Positions 58,899 through 64,000 of a stretch of DNA of 64,000 nucleotides are shown piece after piece. Position numbers and translations under genes: made by a program. Origin of the DNA: Mesocentrotus franciscanus (taxonomy: Eukaryota > Echinodermata > Echinoidea > Camarodonta > Strongylocentrotidae). How positions within the stretch are numbered: the stretch's first letter is position 1; each line of letters opens with the position of its first letter. The notes under the pieces are model-generated. The model was not told where the DNA came from, did no database searches, and saw nothing but the letters and a program-made list of their open reading frames with translations. The stretch spans positions 11,550,177 through 11,614,176 of the forward strand of contig CP137680.1 in NCBI GenBank assembly GCA_037976565.1, in the 5' to 3' direction.

Positions 58899-59157
58899 AT
58901 TCGTCTTCTTTTTCTTCTCCTCCTTTTTTTCTTCTTCTTCTTCTTTTGTCGCTTTCTTCTTTAGTTTTCTTCTTCTTCTTCTTCTTCTTCTTCTTCTTCT
59001 TCTTCTCCTTCTTCTTCTTCATCTTTTTCTTCTTCTTCTTAATTCGTGTTATTTTTCTTCTTCTTTCGTCTTCTTCTTCTTCTCCTCCTTTTCTTCTTCT
59101 TCTTCTTCTTCTTCAGTCTTCTTCTTCTTCTCCTCAGGCTCCTTTTATTCTTCTTAA
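58304..59157. repeat. Long (TTC)n polypyrimidine tract
   Basis: About 850 bp almost purely C/T on this strand, mainly TTC with CCT variants and three TTAATTCGT interruptions (near 58675, 58897 and 59040) that suggest a higher-order unit. Frames of 76-308 aa through it are poly-Ser/Phe/Leu or Arg/Lys and are not genes. Confidence 0.95.
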
Positions 59158-59399
59158 TTTTGTAATATTTAGATCGTGTATCGAATGATATATCTAATAC
59201 ACTGAAAAGAAAACGTTGGTTAAAAATTGCCCAACTCGATGGCGTTCATGGTAATGGTAATTAATTATTAATTAATTATTTCGGGCAATTATAGGCCAAC
59301 TCGGGCGATATTTATATGAACAGTTGATCGCGATTTGGTAAAACATGACACAAGTCGGGTATATGAAACTGTTCAAAAGTTGCTCTGACACGTAAATGT

Positions 59400-59720
59400 A
59401 CATACATTAATTGTCAATCGTGATCATCGCATCAGATCGTATTGGATCGTAATAAAACGCAACATATCGCATCTAATCGTGCTTCCTAATCGTGGTGATC
59501 GGGATCAACCTTAGAAAAAGACAAACACCACGCTCTGTTGAGATGTGTTGCGATCTGCCACGACCTGTGACGCTCTGTCGGGTACCATTGCTCACGACCT
59601 GACACGAACGACTCAAGAGCAGATACAAGATGATACGAGTAGATGCGAGTAAATGCGAGTAGATACGAGAAGTCACGCTTTACACGGACGTTTACGATCT
59701 GTTACGAGTTCTCGCGCCCA
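59400..59720. repeat. CG-dotted array left of the Harbinger transposase
   Basis: Short words with a CG about every 10 bp (ATCGTG, GATACGAG, GATGCGAG) fill this region. 59640-59670 reads GATGCGAGTAAATGCGAG. The complement of such words occurs at 61850-62230 on the other side of the transposase. The rest of 59721-60466 is a TC run (59741-59960) and AT-rich sequence without a gene. Confidence 0.5.
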
Positions 59721-60466
59721 GTATATTTACACTTTCTCTCCTTCCCTCTCTCTCTCTCTCTCTTTTTTTAATCATATATCTCTCTCTCTCTCCTCTTTCT
59801 CTCTCAACCATTTGTTTCTCATTCACTATCATTCTCTTTATAGTCCTTAATCATAATAACTCCTTTTCCTTCACTCCATCAGCTTCTTCAACCTCACACT
59901 CTCTCCCTCTTGTTGTTAATATTCCTCTCCCTCTCTCCTCTCTCTCTCTCTCTCTCTCTTCTTATCAATCATGGAAGGTAATGTAAACATGTATACCATT
60001 AATTTGCAGACTTGAAATAGAAAGTTGTGTCCATACAATCAGAAGATGATAGATACCAACTTTATATATTTCGATAACATTATAGACAGATATATACATA
60101 CAGGTGTGACAATTTTGCAGTGTGTAAACTATAGTGCCATACTATTAAGTATAAGGTCAAAAATAGCTTTTGTTCAGGTAACTGCTATTTAAACATCTTT
60201 TAAAATGTATTACATTATAGTTGATCTTTCACATGGAAGTTTTTGTTGTTCTTGCACAGACATGGACAATGAAAGAGTTAAAATTCTCTCCCTTTTCTTT
60301 ATCCATAAATATATGTCACCTATATTTAACAACTTTGCTGTAATTAACCTAAAATGAGTTTCCACTGCTCTAAAACATTGACTTAGAATAGTCAGTAAAA
60401 ATAGAAAGAAAATCATGCATCTTCAATATCAATTTCCTGAATTTTTCAAAAATAAAAATAAAAATA

Positions 60467-61780
60467 TCAAATATCATCCTCTCCACCTTCCGCGTCATGC
60501 AGCCTGGCCATCCTTTCCTGCCATGCGACCGCACCTTGTGGTGAGTTGAAGAAGGCCTTTAGGAGTTCCTTGTGATGATTTGCATCTGCTGTAGCTGAGT
60601 TGCGAGGTACAGAAGGTTGATTCACATCTAGCCAGTCCACATGGTCCCTCCATGCTCCTGGGATGACATTCTGGTTTTCCGCCTCAACCATATCATTCAC
60701 ATTAGACACCTGAATCTATTGGCCAGGATACCGAAGGCATTTTTCACCACTCTTCTCCCCCTTGAGAGTCTGTAGTTGAAAATCCTCTCCTCCCTGGCCA
60801 TCACTCTTCTTCCGTATGGCTTCATGGGGTAGTTCCTGAGTGCGAAGGCGTCATCCCCAGGATGAAGAAGGGCATGTCTTGGAGGTCATCAGGGCTTGCA
60901 GTCAAAGGGCAGGGTGGGGTGAGTCCTAGGGCTTCCTCTTCCAGGCCATTGAACAGCTCAGAGTCGCCAAATATCTGATCATCTGACATGTGTCCTTTTC
61001 CACCAAGCTCGATCCACACAAAGTTGTAATCTGCATCCACCAGAGCTAGGAGTGGTATCGAAAGAAGCCCTTGTAATTGTAGTACAGGCTTCAAGTGTGG
61101 GGTGGCTTGATAGCAATGTGTTTGCCATCCAGGGCCCCAATGGCATGGGGTATGTTCCATCTCTGCTCAAACTGGTTAGCTACGGCTGTCCAGGCTTCAG
61201 GGGTGACAGGTAGGCTAAAACCTCATTTTGTACGCTTGCACAATTGCCTGGCACACTTCTGGAACCATCTCTGAGATGCTGGACACTCCACACCTAAATG
61301 CATACGCAAGGAACCGATAGTTGTCCAGTGGCAAGGTGCCTCAGTGTCACTGGCAGTTTCAGTCCAGTTGAGAGGGGTTGCCTGAAACTGGTGCGTCCCC
61401 TCTCGATTGCTGGGGGCACCCCCTGCAAGACTTCATCGAAGAGCTGTAGTGTTAATCTTGTGTAGTTTTGGAACACTATTGGATCTTCCAGCCTCAATTT
61501 GGTGTCTAGGAGGCTGGAGAACTGGCCAACTGTTGTCTCGTCTCCTCTGTGAGCCATGGTTGCACCCAGAACTGCCTGACTGCAGCTCTCCTGTACTTAC
61601 GTGATTGGGGCTGTGGCTGGTCTGTACCGTCTGGCTGCTGCTCGTCTTCTTCCTCTCTGGCGATAATAATATAAGCATACAGTAATACTGCAAATGTCAC
61701 GTTGTCATCATCCTCAACTCCTGTCATCATCAATGGTTGTGGGTTGTAGTGATCACTTTGTAGAAGTTCAAGAAACAATG
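60467..61780 (-). pseudogene. PIF/Harbinger transposase (HARBI1-like DDE nuclease), frameshifted
   Basis: On the minus strand the parts follow the family order. They are an N-terminal RQFWVQPWL then [51 protein letters not shown], then [20 protein letters not shown] with the first catalytic Asp (near 61128), ALVDADYNFVWIELGG, SDDQIFGDSELFN, a [17 protein letters not shown] block with the second Asp (near 60850), and [13 protein letters not shown] with the Glu (near 60785), ending [13 protein letters not shown] and a C-terminal tail to 60467. At least four frame breaks (near 61545, 61300, 61080 and 60860) make it a dead copy. No Myb-like partner ORF was seen. Confidence 0.85.
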
Positions 61781-61849
61781 AAGTCCATGGTCAGTCGGCC
61801 TGTATATATATCCGTCGGGGTCCAATCGTAGCTCAAATCCTGATCACTC

Positions 61850-62230
61850 TCGACCCTTATCGTGAAAGACATCGCAACCACAACCGTATACTGTCGCAAC
61901 AGAGCGCATCGGTTCGTGATGAACGTATCGGAAGGTATTCGAACGTATCTACACGTACCCGATCGTCCCAAATCGGGGACCCTGATCGTGATGATCGTGT
62001 CACATCGAGACCCAATCGTGGACTCAATCGGGACAATCATATCGGAACGTATATGATCGTATCTGAACGGGAGACCAGATCGTGTCACCTGAAATTGACC
62101 AATCGTGACCATATCGCAACCAAGCGCACCAAATCGTACCATAACGTATCGACTCGCATCACCTCGTATCCAAATCTAGCAATTCAGAGAATTTCCACGA
62201 TCAGCTACGAATGGCCAATCGTGGGGTTCG
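61850..62230. repeat. CG-dotted array right of the Harbinger transposase
   Basis: Words such as CGTATC, ATCGTG and GATCGTGATGATCG recur about every 10-12 bp for 380 bp. CGACTCGCATCACCTCGTATC near 62150 is in inverted orientation to GATACGAG/GATGCGAG at 59.6 kb. Likely subterminal sequence of the same transposon. Confidence 0.5.
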
Positions 62231-62431
62231 TAACGGATCGCACGACAGTGGGAACGCCCCATGAGCCAGAGGACATTGATTTTCTGCTTTGATATACCTT
62301 TCAATGGTGCTGTATAAATAATACGTAAGCTCACATCAGAGTCTCTTGATAGATTTGTTAGAAGGAAAAGTAGAAGGTACTGGACCGAAACGGAATCCGA
62401 GAACCTAAAGAGGAGGAGAGCATAAAGGTCT

Positions 62432-62743
62432 GGGGGGTGTTTCACAAAGATCCTAAGTTGAACTTATCTCTAAGTTGGACTTAAAAATTATGGAAAGCCG
62501 TTAGCATCTTTGAAAATAATTTGTAAAAGTTTTTTTTAAAGGCATAAAATGTTGATTCAAATCATTCATATTTTCTATTATCAAGGAGATTTCATGTTCT
62601 TGATGTGGAATTTATGAAAATTCTAAAATACTTGATTTTTTGCTTTTGAATATATTTTATTTGAAGGCTACAAATGGCTCCCCATAATTTTTAAGTCCAA
62701 CTTAGAGTTAAGTTCAACTTAGGATCTTTGTGAAACACCCCCC
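62432..62743. mobile_element. MITE, GGGGGGTGTTTCACAAAG family
   Basis: The ends GGGGGGTGTTTCACAAAGAT and ATCTTTGTGAAACACCCCCC are inverted copies. The arms match for about 70 bp, including CCTAAGTTGAACTTA and CTAAGTTGGACTTAAAAATT. It shares its terminus with 5116-5564. Confidence 0.85.
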
Positions 62744-64000
62744 TGGAGTGGAATAACACTGCAAGAGTGCATGAGAATGACAGATAACTGATATGTGTGG
62801 GAAAATATTGCAATCAACCTCCGAGCTAGGAGGAAATACGATGATAGATAAGCTCACAAAATGTTTTTTTTTACCTCTACCAGAACTCAACTTCTCTTTA
62901 ACGGTTACATTTAGTTTAGAATAATTTTAAATGTTGGTTTAAAACTAAAGAAAAGAAAGATATTTAATAGAATAATTGGGTGATTTCTTTGCCTTTTGCA
63001 TTACATTTCTCAGTTATCGTTATTAATCATAACACTGCGGTCACTTTGGAGAAGGCATCGAACAATGGTGAGTTTGAATAATATACTTTTACAAACCAAC
63101 CTGCTTATCAAAGGCGTAGTAAAAGGGGGTAGTGGGGAGGGATGAACCCCCTGGAAATTATCCGGGCAGCGAGGTGACTTTTGACAACTTTGATATCTTA
63201 TCTTATTTTAATGATAGAATTGTTTTCAACGCGATAGCAAATACTTTCGAGAATTCAACACAAAGGCAAAAATCAATACCCATTATTGTATATCCAATAG
63301 ATATCATGTTCGGAGTACGTAATACCTCATTGCAGTATTTGCACTTTTCAAAATGGTGATGGACGAGGCTATTAAAGTTACTTTAGGTTGATTTCTTGCA
63401 AGTCTGTACAATCGTGTTATAAGCTCCATTGTCAAAATGTAGTTACTATAATATCTGAAAAAAATGTTATATTAATGCAGTAAATTTATGTCAGCCCCGG
63501 CGAAAATGTGCCCCTGTGCTTGTTTTGAGAACTTCTGCAATTTATAAGGGAAATTTTATATATTATTCGTCCTTTTCATTAGCCCTATCACAAACGGAAT
63601 AATAAACAAAATAACTGAAGAAAGAAGTAACAACAACAAACAAACAAACGATAATCATCAGATGTTGCTTGATTTTTCGATGACTAAGTCATCGGAGATA
63701 AAGCAGAAAATTAACGGGCTTTCGATAAATGCATATATATATCTATATATATAATATTAACCAATATATTGAAATAATGAAAAGAAGTATAAAAGCCCGC
63801 AATCAGAATGATGGCGTCAACATTCGAAACCGAATTGTAACACCAAAGGTCCGAAAATACTGCATTAACAGATTTTATTCCATACACTGATTCCGTCATC
63901 AGAGTAGAAGTTATTTTCTTTTATTGTAAGTTGAAATATTAGAATAAAATTAATTCTATACATTTTAGATTTTGTTTAATTAATGTAGATCGAAATGCGT
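62744..64000. other. Right edge, no gene recognised; one candidate exon
   Basis: 63014-63067 (54 nt) sits between TTTCTCAG and GTGAGT and is open in one frame (IVINHNTAVTLEKASNNG). No family recognised, and it could be chance. The rest is AT-rich without repeats I can name. Confidence 0.25.

Noticed and set aside
58262..59188. 308-aa open frame rich in Ser, Phe and Leu
   Set aside because: It is a frame through the TTC microsatellite. All frames on both strands are open there.

Overview
This is a window of an animal nuclear genome. The genes are split by GT-AG spliceosomal introns, the main genes are DEG/ENaC (ASIC-like) sodium channels, a family restricted to animals, and the space between is packed with DNA transposons, MITEs, tRNA-derived SINEs, LINE scraps and microsatellites. 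The AT-rich composition, a DIRS retrotransposon, many TTAA-flanked MITEs and the ASIC-like expansion suggest a marine invertebrate deuterostome, perhaps a sea urchin or relative. That placement is inference, not proof.

Layout. 1-3502: a decayed DIRS-type tyrosine-recombinase retrotransposon ending in a perfect 72-bp inverted repeat. 3556-6284 (+): two exons of a DEG/ENaC gene with a frameshift, apparently a relic. 4.6-7.6 kb: LINE scrap, MITEs and a SINE. 10054-21854 (-): a complete 10-exon DEG/ENaC gene (490 aa), called gene 1 here. 21.9-33.3 kb: MITE-rich intergenic DNA with nested insertions. 33945-51461 (+): a second complete DEG/ENaC gene, gene 2, with 10 constitutive positions (477/478 aa). 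It has a tandem pair of alternative third exons that must be spliced mutually exclusively, because joining one to the other makes a TAG stop. 43.0-44.5 and 53.4-55.2 kb: two copies of a hAT-like element with perfect 8-bp target duplications and a long internal array built on GTGCCCC. 56.2-57.3 kb: foldback MITEs, one with an empty-site paralogue next to it. 58.3-59.2 kb: a long TTC tract. 59.4-62.2 kb: a broken PIF/Harbinger transposase between CG-dotted arrays. No RNA gene, operon or CRISPR array is present.

How the genes relate. Genes 1 and 2 are head-to-head paralogues about 12 kb apart. Every intron has the same phase and several exons have identical lengths (168, 145, 92 and 122 nt), so they arose by duplication. 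The relic at 3.6-6.3 kb is a third copy. All three share the pattern of an extracellular finger encoded by a separate exon 3. Gene 2 has duplicated that exon, which would let one locus make two channels differing in the finger domain. The most interesting signals are this exon cassette with its 63-nt intervening intron and upstream pyrimidine tract, and the hAT-like family with its degenerate internal array.
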